Numbered from the stretch's first letter, positions 18,501 to 26,542 are shown. The stretch is DNA of 64,000 bases from Mesobacterium pallidum (GCF_019966535.1 NZ_JAIMID010000001.1:248001-312000); one strand, 5' to 3'. Numbers and translations: made by a program. Notes: generated by a model from the letters alone, not told the origin.

Positions 18501-18627
18501 TCGTGGTGGGGGCGATGTCAGGGTATTGCGACACGGCCAGCTGGGTAAAGGAAAAGGCCCCGGCCAGCATGGTCACGATGGCCAGGACCCATGCAAAGAT
18601 GGGACGGTGGATGAAGAAGTGTGCCAT
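15535..18627 (-). CDS. RND multidrug efflux transporter, inner-membrane pump (AcrB/MexB type)
   Basis: A 1030-residue HAE1-family RND pump of normal length. The N-terminus MAHFFIHRPIFAWVLAIVTM is standard. Two sets of membrane helices and two large periplasmic loops are evident. The proton-relay Asp pair lies in LVDDAIVVVEN on helix 4. It exchanges protons for drugs or other hydrophobic compounds and works with the adaptor encoded four bases upstream. No outer-membrane TolC-type gene is adjacent, so the pump probably borrows one. Minus-strand operon, convergent with the OsmC-like gene. Confidence 0.95.
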   Translation of the reverse strand: MAHFFIHRPIFAWVLAIVTMLAGAFSFTQLAVSQYPDIAPTTIRISASYSGATASAVENSVTSVIEDAMTGLDGVLYMESTSREGRSSISLTFDESIDPVDAQNTVQSRVSQVEGRLPGAVQTSGVSVSRSSSSILMVGAIVSKDGRYSTIELGDILDNQVSGPIQRTDGVGGINVFGSGYALRVWLDPLSLYQYQLTPSDVTSAIAAQNTTVSVGALGSLPVLEGQQFTATITAQSQLTSVADFEAILLRSAEDGGQVRLGDVARIEIGQESYGGDSRFDGANAAGFGVNLATGANAVDTAEAVRETLATLMASLPSGVEVETAYDTSPFVEQSIEKVYHTLAEAVVLVFLVILVFLQNWRATLIPIIAVPVVLAGTFATLAALGFSINTLTMFAMVLAIGLLVDDAIVVVENVERVMEEDGLDPLPATEKGMRQITGAVIGIALVLSAVFLPMAFFGGSTGVIYRQFSVTIISAMVLSALVALILTPALTATLLKRRGHGPAIAPARAFNAGFERLTTGYSGVVGRLSRRPVIALALILALAAEAGYSALRMSSSFLPQEDQGVLIVMVNLTEGSTSAQTEQVVNQIEDYLQTEENAAVDSTFATLGFGFGGSGQNTAMIFVKLKGFYERPDDSLSATSVAARATQRFGTLRAGRVMFVQPPAVPGLGNTSGVSMYLVDYGNTGNDALRAAATALEQQAMADPRLASVRAQGTEPEAVLRLDIDQQKAESFGVSVSAVNNILSTIFAGSTVNDFDMNGSLRPVIVQGEAADRMQPEDIEKWYALNSAGEMVSFASFMETHWVSTTPSAARIDGIGAISISGSPAPGVSSGDAMDAMADMVSGLDAGYGVAWTGLSYQEQQSGSQAPFLYALSALVVFLSLAALYESWSIPFAVMLSVPVGIAGAFAFAWAFGQSNDVYFKVGILTTIGLAAKNAILIVEFARDLELQGKSALEASIAAARMRLRPILMTSFAFMLGVLPLALASGAGAQAQNAIGIAVLGGMAAATFLGIFVVPACFVLVRKLTRRRA

Positions 18628-18631
18628 GGTC

Positions 18632-19783
18632 TCAGTCCGCCTGCGCGTCCTGCACGACGCCTGCGGCGTCGATGGTCACCGGCACCGGCGTCACCTGGGC
18701 CCCGTCCATCAGGTTGCTGCGCCCGTCGACGATCACCTGGTCGCCCGCCGCGACGCCGCCCGTCGTGATCCAGGCGTTCCGGTATGTCCCGGCCGACGCG
18801 ATCTCGACCCGTCGCGCCGTCCCGTCGCGCAGGACGAAGGCGGTCAGCGTGCCGTCCGACTGGCGGTCGGTGGCGCGTTGCGGCACCAGCACGGCGGACT
18901 GCGTGCCTACCGTGACCTCGACCCGCAGGAACTGGCCGGGCAGGATCATTCGGTCGGGGTTGTCGAACCGGAACCGCAGGTCGACCGACCCGGTGGTGGT
19001 CGACACGATCAGCCCGGGACTGACCAACTGGCCGGTGCCGCTGTAGGTCTCGCCGTTCTCGAGCGTCAGCACCGCCTCGAGCCGGTCGCCCACCGTCATG
19101 GCGCCGCTGTCGATCCGCGCGCGCACCCGCATGATCCGGGCCGAGCTTTCGGCCACGTCAATAAAGATCGGATCGGTCGCCGTCACCGTGGTCAGCGCGG
19201 TGGTCTGGTTCGCCGTCACCAACGTGCCGACCGAGACGGCGGGCACGTCCGCAACGCCGTCGATCGGGCTCTTGATCTCGACCCGGTCAAGATCCAGCTG
19301 CGCGCTTTGCAGCGCCGCCTCGGCGCTGCTGAGCGTCGCCCTGGCCTGGGCCAGCGTCGCCCGGGCCGTCTGCAGGTCCGATGTGGTGACCGCCGAGCCC
19401 TCGAGCCGCGCGTAGCGGTCGACCGTGGCCTGCGCCGTGTCCACCGCCACCTGCGCGCCGACCCGCTCCGCCTCGGCCGCGGCAAGGGCGGCCTCGTAGC
19501 TCGCGGCCTCGAGCCGGAACAGCGTATCGCCGGCGCTGACACGCTGGCCCGAGGGGTAGGGGATCTCTTCGATCATGCCGCTGACGCGGGGGCGGATCTC
19601 GGTCTGTTCGCTGGCAACCGCACGGCCGGGCAGGGTCACCGAATAGGGCACGGCGGCCTCTTCGAGCGTCACGACGCCCACCTCCTGAGGCGCCTGCTCC
19701 TGCGGGGCCGACTGGGCAGCGGCGCCAAGGGGCAGCAGGGTGAACAGGAGGAGGGGGAGCAGGCGGCTCAGGGGTCGGGTCAT
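18632..19783 (-). CDS. RND efflux periplasmic adaptor (AcrA/MexA type)
   Basis: A 383-residue membrane-fusion protein. A Sec signal peptide spans residues 1-23 or so (MTRPLSRLLPLLLFTLLPLG, then AAAQ); there is no lipobox cysteine, so the protein is not lipid-anchored. A lipoyl half-motif follows, then a helical hairpin rich in Ala/Glu/Gln (around AAAEAERVGAQVAVDTAQA) and the second lipoyl half (VEIKSPIDGVADVPAVSVG), a beta-barrel and a membrane-proximal domain. The ATG at 19783 follows a GAGAGA sequence. The open frame continues upstream to 20344, but that extension is compositionally unlike a protein. It is translated just ahead of the pump gene. Confidence 0.93.
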   Translation of the reverse strand: MTRPLSRLLPLLLFTLLPLGAAAQSAPQEQAPQEVGVVTLEEAAVPYSVTLPGRAVASEQTEIRPRVSGMIEEIPYPSGQRVSAGDTLFRLEAASYEAALAAAEAERVGAQVAVDTAQATVDRYARLEGSAVTTSDLQTARATLAQARATLSSAEAALQSAQLDLDRVEIKSPIDGVADVPAVSVGTLVTANQTTALTTVTATDPIFIDVAESSARIMRVRARIDSGAMTVGDRLEAVLTLENGETYSGTGQLVSPGLIVSTTTGSVDLRFRFDNPDRMILPGQFLRVEVTVGTQSAVLVPQRATDRQSDGTLTAFVLRDGTARRVEIASAGTYRNAWITTGGVAAGDQVIVDGRSNLMDGAQVTPVPVTIDAAGVVQDAQAD

Positions 19784-20481
19784 CGAAGTCTCTCGGCGGA
19801 ACGGTTGTTGTGTTGCAGGGACTAACGTGCGGGCCCCGGGCTTCCGTCCGTCCGCGCGTGCACATGGTCTGTGCGGCCATGCGGCCGATGCGCGCCCACG
19901 CGCGGGATCACGCGGGGCGCAGGCGGGTCGTGCCAGCGAAACGCGGACGAGCGTATCGACACCGGGGACAGGGATCGCGCCGCCACAGGGCAGCTGAGGC
20001 GCGACGGTGTGCAGATCAGGTCCTGTATCGACGGCGCGGGGGGATCGCGAGCCCGGCGATGGCCACCAGTTCTGCGTGTTCGCCGACATCTGCGAGGCGC
20101 CGGTCCCGCGGGTCGAACGCGAGGGGCCCGATGGCGAACCCGCGCGGGCCCCCCTTGCCGACATTCTCGTCACGCTCAATGACAGCGGGATCGGGACCAC
20201 CGGCGCCGTGCGGAGCGGGACCTCCGGCCGCTCCCGGGCGGGTGTCGCATTCGCAGAGCTTGTCCTGGCGGAGGTTGCCTGAGCCGATGGGCCACCGACC
20301 GGGCCCCGTGACCGGCGCGTCGCGCTGTGCGGCAGGCGGTCCACTTCGGCTAAGACGCGCTTTTCCCGGACAAATTATCCTCCGGCAGGGCAGCATATCG
20401 GGCCAGGGGCAGCGGGGCCCGGTCCGTCAGCCGCCCCGAAGCGTCCCCGCATCAAGTCGCAGGCCTTGTGGCGACCGGCCT
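19784..20481. other. 698-base gap upstream of the RND operon
   Basis: No recognisable gene. The RND promoter should lie near the 19783 end. One short frame, 20007-20282 on the plus strand (GTG start, 91 residues), has mostly G/C third positions and a protein-like stretch (HQFCVFADICEAPVPRV) but matches no family known to me. It might be the remains of a gene. No TetR- or MarR-type regulator for the pump is present here. Confidence 0.4.
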
Positions 20482-22107
20482 TCAACGGGGCGGATCGCCG
20501 GCCGCGGTCGTTCCCTTGTCCGTTGCTGCCCTCAGCCGGTAGGCAAGCTGCGGCCGTGTAAGTCCCAGCAGGCGTGCCGTGGCGGCAACATTGCCACCGT
20601 TCGCCTCGAGAGCCCCCCGCACCAGAGTCTCGTTCAGCTGGTCGAGCGTCAGCGTGCCATTCGCGAAGGCCGGTGCCAGCAAGATCCACGGATCGGTGCG
20701 CTCCCGGCCTGGCGCGCGCGCCGTGTCGACGGCCAGGGCCGCCTCGATGTCGGGGGCGTCGATGGCCTTTGGGTCGGTCGCCAGCAGGGCCGCGCGTTGC
20801 AGCAAGGTGCGCAGCTGCGGCAGGTTGCCGGGCAGGTCCAGCCGGGCAATGCGGTCCGTGGCCGCCTCGGTCAGCCGGGCGCGCGGGGCATCGCGCAGCG
20901 CCGGCGCGCTCGACAGCACCACCCGCGCCAGCTCGGGCAGGTCGGCGGCGCGTTCGGACAGCGGGGGCAGGGCGACGGGCAGCACGTTCAGCGCATAGGC
21001 GAGTTCCGGCAGCAGCCGCCCGTCGCCGGTGATCTGCGCCGGGCTCATGTCCGACAGGGCGATGACCTGCGGCGGCGGGCCCTGGTCGCGCGAGATGAGG
21101 TTGAGCAGGGTCCACTGGCGCTCGGTCGGCAGCTCTTCGATGGCCGAGATCGCCACGTAGGCTTCCGAGCTTTGCCCCTGGGCACCCTGCTGGCGCAGGG
21201 CCGTCAGCCGTTCGCCCAGCTCGTCCGAGCGGGCATGGACGATGGAAAACGCACCGCGGCGGAACCGTTGCCGGTGCAGCCAGCGCGCGGCGGCCCGGCA
21301 GCCGGCTCCGGCCGGGCCGGTGACCAGCGCCGGCACGCCGCTGCGCAGCACCAGGTCGAGCCGGTCGCGTACCGGGCGGATCACCAGGTCGTCGAGGTCC
21401 AACGCATCGCCGCGACCGGCCCCGCGGCCGCCGCTGCGCACGGCTGACGCCATGTCGCCGCCGGTCGGCAGAACCTCGTTCAGGAACAGCTGGACAAACG
21501 GATCGTCCCGCCCCCAGTCATCCACCGTCTTGCCGACCACCCGGCAGGCCTTGTGCCCCATGGCCGAGCAGCTGGTTTCCTTGAACAGCACCAGCTTGCG
21601 GAAGAACGGGCTGGCATAGCCAGCCGCATAGCCCGTCTGCACCCAGCAGACCGGCGCCAGCGCGCGGCCGTGGCGGCGGTGGTATTCGCCCGCCTCGACG
21701 GAATCGTGCCAGAAGAAATCGCCCGAGAACCGGTCGGCGTCGAAGTCGAAATCGTTCGAGATCGTCTCGACCCGCACGGTGCCGGTGACCATGTGCAGCC
21801 GCGTGCCGGCGGTGAAGGCGTCGCCGGGGTCGAGCTCGGGCCAGGATTGCAGGATGAACTCCGCATCCTCGCGCCCGCTGAGATAGCCCAGCCGCAGCAT
21901 CAGGATCATCGCCTCGTGCTCGCCGTAGCGGCGCACCAGCTGGTCGCGCAGGTCGCTGCCAAAGGTCGCGCGGGTCATCAGCATCCGCGCGCCGTTCAGC
22001 GTGATCGACCCGCGCGTCGGGCTGAACTTGAGCCGGTCGAGCAGGTCGCCCAGCGTCGGGCGGCCGCCGCGGGCCAGGAGGGCGGATTCGTCGGGGCTGA
22101 TTTTCAT
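20482..22107 (-). CDS. XylR/DmpR-type phenol-sensor regulator with degenerate AAA+ domain
   Basis: A 541-residue regulator with the domain order of XylR/DmpR/MopR: XylR_N (about 17-115), V4R (about 130-195), AAA+ (about 240-440), and a Fis-type helix-turn-helix (about 490-530, GGNVAATARLLGLTRPQLAY). The sensor looks intact: His105 and Trp133 match the MopR phenol ligands, and Cys154, Glu177, Cys180 and Cys188 match its zinc site with identical spacing. The AAA+ domain looks dead. Walker A reads GPAGAGCR (Cys270 for Lys), Walker B reads VAISAIEEL without Asp-Glu, and no GAFTGA loop exists. It therefore cannot drive sigma-54 polymerase in the usual way and may act as a ligand-controlled DNA-binding protein. 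It is divergent from the catabolic operon at 22347. Confidence 0.9.
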   Translation of the reverse strand: MKISPDESALLARGGRPTLGDLLDRLKFSPTRGSITLNGARMLMTRATFGSDLRDQLVRRYGEHEAMILMLRLGYLSGREDAEFILQSWPELDPGDAFTAGTRLHMVTGTVRVETISNDFDFDADRFSGDFFWHDSVEAGEYHRRHGRALAPVCWVQTGYAAGYASPFFRKLVLFKETSCSAMGHKACRVVGKTVDDWGRDDPFVQLFLNEVLPTGGDMASAVRSGGRGAGRGDALDLDDLVIRPVRDRLDLVLRSGVPALVTGPAGAGCRAAARWLHRQRFRRGAFSIVHARSDELGERLTALRQQGAQGQSSEAYVAISAIEELPTERQWTLLNLISRDQGPPPQVIALSDMSPAQITGDGRLLPELAYALNVLPVALPPLSERAADLPELARVVLSSAPALRDAPRARLTEAATDRIARLDLPGNLPQLRTLLQRAALLATDPKAIDAPDIEAALAVDTARAPGRERTDPWILLAPAFANGTLTLDQLNETLVRGALEANGGNVAATARLLGLTRPQLAYRLRAATDKGTTAAGDPPR

Positions 22108-22116
22108 GACTGCACT

Positions 22117-22152
22117 TGATCATATGGTTGATCGGCTGTCACCAAATGATCA
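22117..22152. promoter_or_regulatory. Long inverted repeat, probable operator for the XylR-like regulator
   Basis: Arms TGATCATATGGT (22117-22128) and ACCAAATGATCA (22141-22152) match at 11 of 12 positions around a 12-base spacer. The left half reads TTGATCATATGGTTGATC, which resembles the TTGATCAATTGATCAA-type sites of XylR/DmpR regulators. It lies ten bases before the regulator's own ATG and about 195 bases before the divergent operon. Autoregulation by blocking is plausible; the link to the operon is inference. Confidence 0.6.
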
Positions 22153-22221
22153 CGCCGCACTGCGGCGCAGGTATCGGAGCAGGGCAGATTTCCGATGAGA
22201 TTTCGATGGTAGACGTATGTT

Positions 22222-22246
22222 AGGAAATGATAAAATCTGCTTTCCT
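22222..22246. promoter_or_regulatory. AT-rich inverted repeat in the divergent promoter region
   Basis: AGGAAA (22222-22227) and TTTCCT (22241-22246) form a 6-bp inverted repeat around an AT-rich centre containing TGATAAAATC, which could hold a -10 element. This lies in the 239-base region between the regulator and the operon. Weak evidence. Confidence 0.25.
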
Positions 22247-22346
22247 CCATGCTGCGGTGCAAAATTAACGAATTCCGTTTGACGCCAACACGCCGCAGCC
22301 CGTTGGATGAATGCCGCACAGCCACCCAGGTTAGGAGGAGACCCAA

Positions 22347-22862
22347 ATGGCGAAACCCGAGCTTATCATGAAGCTGCCCGCAGAACCCCACGAGGCGATG
22401 ATCAAGCGCTTCGGCAAGGAGGGCGCGTTCATCCCGGGCGACGACAAGAACAACCCCTGGGTGCCTTTCGGCGACAGCGCGGCGATCAAGCACCTGGCCT
22501 TTGACATCCGAACCAACTCGGCCGCGAACATCCTCTGGGTCAAGGGCGGCGGCGTGATCGGCACGCACAAGCACCGGGGTGTCGTGTCGGCCGTGACGCT
22601 GGAAGGGTCCTGGGGCTACCACGAATACGACTGGGTCGCCCGCCCCGGAGATTTCGTCTACGAGCTGCCAGGCACGGCCCATACGCTGTATTCCGACGAT
22701 CCCAACGGCATGAAGGCGCTGTTCTGGCTGAACGGCGCGATCGAGTTCTACGACGAGAACGCGAACTACGATTTCACCGCAGACGTGTTCTGGTTCATCG
22801 ACCATTACGTCAGCCACTGCGAGGCCAACGGCATCGAGATCAACAAGGACATGTTCATCTGA
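22347..22862 (+). CDS. Cupin dioxygenase-like protein (2,4'-dihydroxyacetophenone dioxygenase family)
   Basis: A 171-residue single-domain cupin resembling the 2,4'-dihydroxyacetophenone dioxygenase/acetylacetone-cleaving (ChrR-cupin) group, which uses a metal to split C-C bonds next to carbonyls. The likely metal ligands are the two His of GTHKHRG, a nearby Glu or His of the GSWGYHEYDW strand, and the His of ELPGTAHTLY. AGGAGG lies just upstream of the ATG. It is first in an operon governed by a regulator with a phenol-type sensor, which fits an aryl-ketone or phenolic substrate. The exact reaction is not established by sequence. Confidence 0.8.
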   Translation: MAKPELIMKLPAEPHEAMIKRFGKEGAFIPGDDKNNPWVPFGDSAAIKHLAFDIRTNSAANILWVKGGGVIGTHKHRGVVSAVTLEGSWGYHEYDWVARPGDFVYELPGTAHTLYSDDPNGMKALFWLNGAIEFYDENANYDFTADVFWFIDHYVSHCEANGIEINKDMFI

Positions 22863-22895
22863 CCGAACGGTCGGGGAACCAAAGGGGAGGAGCCG

Positions 22896-23714
22896 ATGTC
22901 CTTGCAGACGATGTTCGACGTCGCGGGCAAGTCCGTGATCGTCACCGGGGGCGCATCCGGGATCGGGCGCGCCTATGCCGAGATCATGGTCGAGATGGGG
23001 GCCGATGTCCGCATCCTCGACATGGATGCGGCGGGGCTCGAGGCCACGGTGGCCGAGATCGCGGCGCAGGGCTGGCCGGGCACGGTTTCGGGCGCGCAGC
23101 TTGACGTCAGCGACCGGGCGGCGCTGGCTGCGGCCTTCGACGCGGTTGCCGCCGATAAGGGGCGCATCGACGTGGTCTTTGCCAACGCCGGGGTCGATGC
23201 CGGGCCGGGCTTCCTGTCGCCCGAAGGCGAGCGGGTGCCCGAGGGCCAGATCGACGCCATGCCCGAGGACCAGTGGGACCGCGTCATCGACGTGAACCTC
23301 ACCGGCGTCTTCATGACCATCCGCAACGCGGCGCGGCACATGAAGCAGACCGGCGGCGGGCGGATCATCGTGACCTCTTCGGTCGCGGCCCGGGTGAACG
23401 AGACCATCGTGGGCACCGCCTACATGCCGGCCAAGGCGGGCGTCGATCACCTGGTGCGCAACGCGGCGATGGAGCTGGCGGCGCACGGGATCAACGTCAA
23501 CTGCATCTCGCCCGGGCCCTTCATCACCAATATCGCCGGCGGGCGGCTCAAGAACAAGGCCGACCGCGAGGCGTTCGAGGCGCAGTCGCTGATGGGGCGG
23601 CTGGCCTGGCCGGACGAGATCAAGGGCCTTGCGCTCTTCCTCGCCGCGCCCGCGTCCAGCTATGTCACGGGCGCACAGATGACCATCGACGGCGGCTCGT
23701 CGCTGCGCGGCTAG
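22896..23714 (+). CDS. SDR family NAD(P)-dependent oxidoreductase
   Basis: A 272-residue classical short-chain dehydrogenase. The cofactor motif is TGGASGIGRAYAE (near residue 17), then NAG (FANAGVDAG), the catalytic Ser (VTSSVAARVN) and Tyr-x-x-x-Lys (AYMPAKAG). The C-terminal FLAAPASSYVTGAQMTIDGG is standard. Asp in ILDMDAAG after strand 2 suggests NAD rather than NADP. GGGGAGGAG lies before the start. It sits between the cupin and the transporter genes and probably oxidises an alcohol made from the imported compound. Confidence 0.9.
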   Translation: MSLQTMFDVAGKSVIVTGGASGIGRAYAEIMVEMGADVRILDMDAAGLEATVAEIAAQGWPGTVSGAQLDVSDRAALAAAFDAVAADKGRIDVVFANAGVDAGPGFLSPEGERVPEGQIDAMPEDQWDRVIDVNLTGVFMTIRNAARHMKQTGGGRIIVTSSVAARVNETIVGTAYMPAKAGVDHLVRNAAMELAAHGINVNCISPGPFITNIAGGRLKNKADREAFEAQSLMGRLAWPDEIKGLALFLAAPASSYVTGAQMTIDGGSSLRG

Positions 23715-23789
23715 CCGATCGGACCAGCGGGAGGGCTGCCGGGCCCGCGCGACATCCCCGGCAGGTAATCAATGGGAGGAGCTATCAAG

Positions 23790-25085
23790 ATGACCAAGCA
23801 TGTGAAGAACTGGACCCCGTCCCGCCGCCGCGTCCTGCAAGGGATGGGCGCCTCGGCCGTCGCGCTGTCGGCGCCGAGCATCGTGCGCGCGCAAAGCGCC
23901 GGTACGATCAAGGTGGGCTTTCTGACGCCCACGACCGGCCCGCTCGCGCTTTTCGGTGAAACCGACGGCTTTACCGTGGACAAGATCCGCGAGGCGCTGG
24001 GCGGCAAGATCACCGGCGCGGACGGCCAGACCTACGATCTGGAAATTCTCGTGCGCGACAGCCAGTCCGACCCGAACCGGTCGGCCGAAGTGGCCGCCGA
24101 GCTGATCCTGAACGAAGAGGTGCACATGCTGCTGCCCGCTTCGACCACCGACACGATCAACCCCGCCGCCGACCAGGCGGAACTGTTCGAATGCCCCTGC
24201 CTGTCCACCGCGGCGCCCTGGCAGGCCATCGTCTTCCCGCGCGGCGGGGCGGACAATCCGTTCAACTGGACCTACCACTTCTTCTGGGGTCTGGACGAGG
24301 CGCTGAACACCTTTGTCGGGCTGTGGAACAGCCTCGAGACCAACCGCAAGGTCGGTATGCTGTTCCCGCAGAACGCCGATGGCGAGACCTGGGGCAACAC
24401 CGATTACGGCCTGCCGTCGCCGACCCAGGCTGCGGGTTTCGAGATCGACATGCCCGGCTTCTTCCAGCCGCGCACCAACGATTTCTCGTCCTTGATCTCG
24501 TCCTTCAAGAACTTCGAGGCGGATATCGTTGGCGGCATCACCTACGTGGACGACCTGACCAACTTCGTGAACCAATGCGCGCAGCAGGGCTTCCATCCCA
24601 AGGCGATCACCGTGGCGGCCGCACTGCTGTTCCCGTCCGGCATCGAGGCGCTGGGCGAGCTGGGCGACGGCATGTCCTCCGAGGTCTGGTGGACCCCGGC
24701 CTTCCCGTTCCAGTCGTCCCTCACGGGCCAGGTCAGCCGCGACGTGGCCGATGCCTGGGAATCCGAGACCGGGCGCCAGTGGACGCAGCCCCTAGGCTAC
24801 AGCCACGCGATCTGGGAAATCGCCATCGACACGCTCAAGCGCTCGGCCAACCCGCTGGACCGCGCCGCCAACCGCGACGCGCTGAAGGCCACCGACATGC
24901 AGACGCTGATCGGGCCGGTGAACTTCTCGACCGGGCCGCATCCGAACGTGTCCACCACGCCGATCTTCGGCGGCCAGTGGGTCAAGGGCGAAAAATGGCC
25001 CTTTGAGCTCAAGATCGTCGACAACAGCGTCAACCCGCTGTTCGAGCCCGAGCAGGCGATGAAGCCGCTGCCCTGGTCGATGTAA
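23790..25085 (+). CDS. ABC transporter substrate-binding protein (branched-chain/aromatic type), Tat-exported
   Basis: A 431-residue type I periplasmic binding protein of the Peripla_BP_6 (LivJ/UrtA-like) family. The N-terminus has a twin-arginine signal (SRRRVLQG, residues 11-18) with cleavage expected after VRA near residue 34, so it should be exported folded. Family patterns include IKVGFLTPTTGPLALFGE and the central LLPASTTDTINPAADQ. GGGAGGA stands nine bases before the ATG. Members of this family bind amino acids, urea, amides, benzoates or hydroxycinnamates. The operon context favours an aromatic or ketone ligand. Confidence 0.9.
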   Translation: MTKHVKNWTPSRRRVLQGMGASAVALSAPSIVRAQSAGTIKVGFLTPTTGPLALFGETDGFTVDKIREALGGKITGADGQTYDLEILVRDSQSDPNRSAEVAAELILNEEVHMLLPASTTDTINPAADQAELFECPCLSTAAPWQAIVFPRGGADNPFNWTYHFFWGLDEALNTFVGLWNSLETNRKVGMLFPQNADGETWGNTDYGLPSPTQAAGFEIDMPGFFQPRTNDFSSLISSFKNFEADIVGGITYVDDLTNFVNQCAQQGFHPKAITVAAALLFPSGIEALGELGDGMSSEVWWTPAFPFQSSLTGQVSRDVADAWESETGRQWTQPLGYSHAIWEIAIDTLKRSANPLDRAANRDALKATDMQTLIGPVNFSTGPHPNVSTTPIFGGQWVKGEKWPFELKIVDNSVNPLFEPEQAMKPLPWSM

Positions 25086-25088
25086 GCG

Positions 25089-25823
25089 ATGAGCGACGCG
25101 GCACAGGCCGCTCTGCTCACGGCACGCGGGCTGGGCAAGTCCTTCGGGGCGGTCCGCGTGCTGCATGACCTCGATTTCGAGGTCCGGCAGGGCGAAGTTC
25201 TTGGCATTCTCGGCCCCAACGGGGCCGGGAAGACCACCCTGTTCAACCTGGTCAGCGGCGACATCCGCGATCATGTTGGGGAAATCCAATTCGACGGAAA
25301 GGCGTTGAAGGGCCAGCCTTTTGACCGTTGCAAGGCCGGGATCGGCCGCACCTACCAGATCCCGCAGCCCTATGGCGGCATGAGCACCTTCGAGAACCTG
25401 CTGGTCGCGGCGACCTTCGGCGGCGGCATGTCCGAGGCGGAAAGCTATGACCATTGCGTCCGTATTCTGGAAGATTGCGAATTGAGCCAGCGCGCCAACA
25501 CCAATGCCGGGTCGCTGACCCTGCTCGACCGCAAGCGGCTCGAACTGGCGCGGGCGCTGGCGTCAAAGCCGCGCCTGCTGCTGCTGGACGAGATCGCGGG
25601 CGGGCTGACCGATGACGAGGGCAAGGACCTTGTCGCGCTCATCCGGCGCATCCGTGACGGCGGCACCACGATTGTCTGGATCGAACATGTCCTCCACGCG
25701 CTTTTCGCCGTGGCTGACCGGCTGCTGGTGCTGAACTTCGGCGAGAAGATCGCCGAGGGCGCGCCCGCCGTGGTGATCGAGGACCCCGAGGTGAAACGCG
25801 TCTACATGGGGGTCGAAGCATGA
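25089..25823 (+). CDS. Branched-chain-type ABC transporter ATP-binding protein (LivG-like)
   Basis: A 244-residue ATPase. Walker A is GPNGAGKTT, followed by the LivG-specific KAGIGRTYQIPQPYGGMSTFENLLVA region. Walker B is LLLDEIAGGLTDDE and the H-loop lies in IVWIEHVLHAL. The signature is altered: SLTLLDRKRLELARAL in place of LSGGQ, a pattern common in LivG proteins. It starts three bases after the binding-protein stop and overlaps the next ATPase by four bases. Confidence 0.92.
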   Translation: MSDAAQAALLTARGLGKSFGAVRVLHDLDFEVRQGEVLGILGPNGAGKTTLFNLVSGDIRDHVGEIQFDGKALKGQPFDRCKAGIGRTYQIPQPYGGMSTFENLLVAATFGGGMSEAESYDHCVRILEDCELSQRANTNAGSLTLLDRKRLELARALASKPRLLLLDEIAGGLTDDEGKDLVALIRRIRDGGTTIVWIEHVLHALFAVADRLLVLNFGEKIAEGAPAVVIEDPEVKRVYMGVEA

Positions 25824-26542
25824 GCCTGCTGTCCACCCACGGCCTGATTGCCGGTTATGGCGACATGCGCGCCCTGCATGGCATCGACCTGGTCGTGAAC
25901 CCCGGCGAAACCGTCGCCCTGATCGGCGCCAACGGGGCCGGAAAATCCACCCTGTTGCGCTCGATCATGGGCCTGCTGCCCGTGGCTGCGGACATGGTGC
26001 AGCTGGACGGCGCGCCCGTCGGCGGCACCCAGCCACACCGCATGGTGCAAAGCGGCGTGGCCATCGTGCCCGAGGGCCGGCGGCTTTTCGCGGGCATGAC
26101 GGTCGAAGAGAACCTGCGCGTCGCCAGCGAACATGCCGCCGCGCCGCAAGGCCAGCCCTGGACGCAGGAGAGGGTCTATGACCTCTTCCCCATCCTGCGC
26201 GAAAAGGCCCGCACGAACGTGGAAAACCTGTCGGGCGGGCAGCAGCAGATGGTCTCTATCGGGCGGGGCCTCTTGGCGCAGCCGCGCGTGCTGCTGTGTG
26301 ACGAGATCAGCCTGGGCCTCGCCCCCCGCGTGGTGCGCGAGATCTACGAGGCGCTGCCGCAGGTGACCGCCCAGGGCACCGCGCTGGTGCTGGTCGAACA
26401 GGACGTCGGCCTCGCACAGCGCGCCTCGCAGCGGCTCTACTGCCTGCTCGAAGGGCGCGTGACGCTGGAAGGCCGGTCAGAAGACATCAGCCGCGACGAC
26501 ATCTCCGCGGCCTATTTCGGAGCAAGCCATGCACTGGATTGA
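25820..26542 (+). CDS. Branched-chain-type ABC transporter ATP-binding protein (LivF-like)
   Basis: A 240-residue ATPase. Walker A GANGAGKST, VPEGRRLFAGMTVEENL, signature LSGGQQQM and Walker B LLCDEISLGLAP are all intact, as expected of LivF. It overlaps LivG by four bases and LivH by 14 bases. It is the intact counterpart of the LivF remnant at 32475; the two are clearly related but not close copies. Confidence 0.93.
   Translation: MSLLSTHGLIAGYGDMRALHGIDLVVNPGETVALIGANGAGKSTLLRSIMGLLPVAADMVQLDGAPVGGTQPHRMVQSGVAIVPEGRRLFAGMTVEENLRVASEHAAAPQGQPWTQERVYDLFPILREKARTNVENLSGGQQQMVSIGRGLLAQPRVLLCDEISLGLAPRVVREIYEALPQVTAQGTALVLVEQDVGLAQRASQRLYCLLEGRVTLEGRSEDISRDDISAAYFGASHALD

Noticed and set aside
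22280..22346. Possible sigma-54 promoter before the cupin gene (TTGG-ATGAATGCC-GCAC)
   Set aside because: The GG to GC spacing is nine bases, not the required ten, and the regulator lacks the sigma-54 activation machinery.
25089..25823. Loss of the ABC signature in the LivG-like ATPase as a sign of inactivation
   Set aside because: The altered signature (SLTLLDRKRLELARAL) is a usual LivG form; Walker A, Walker B and the H-loop are intact.
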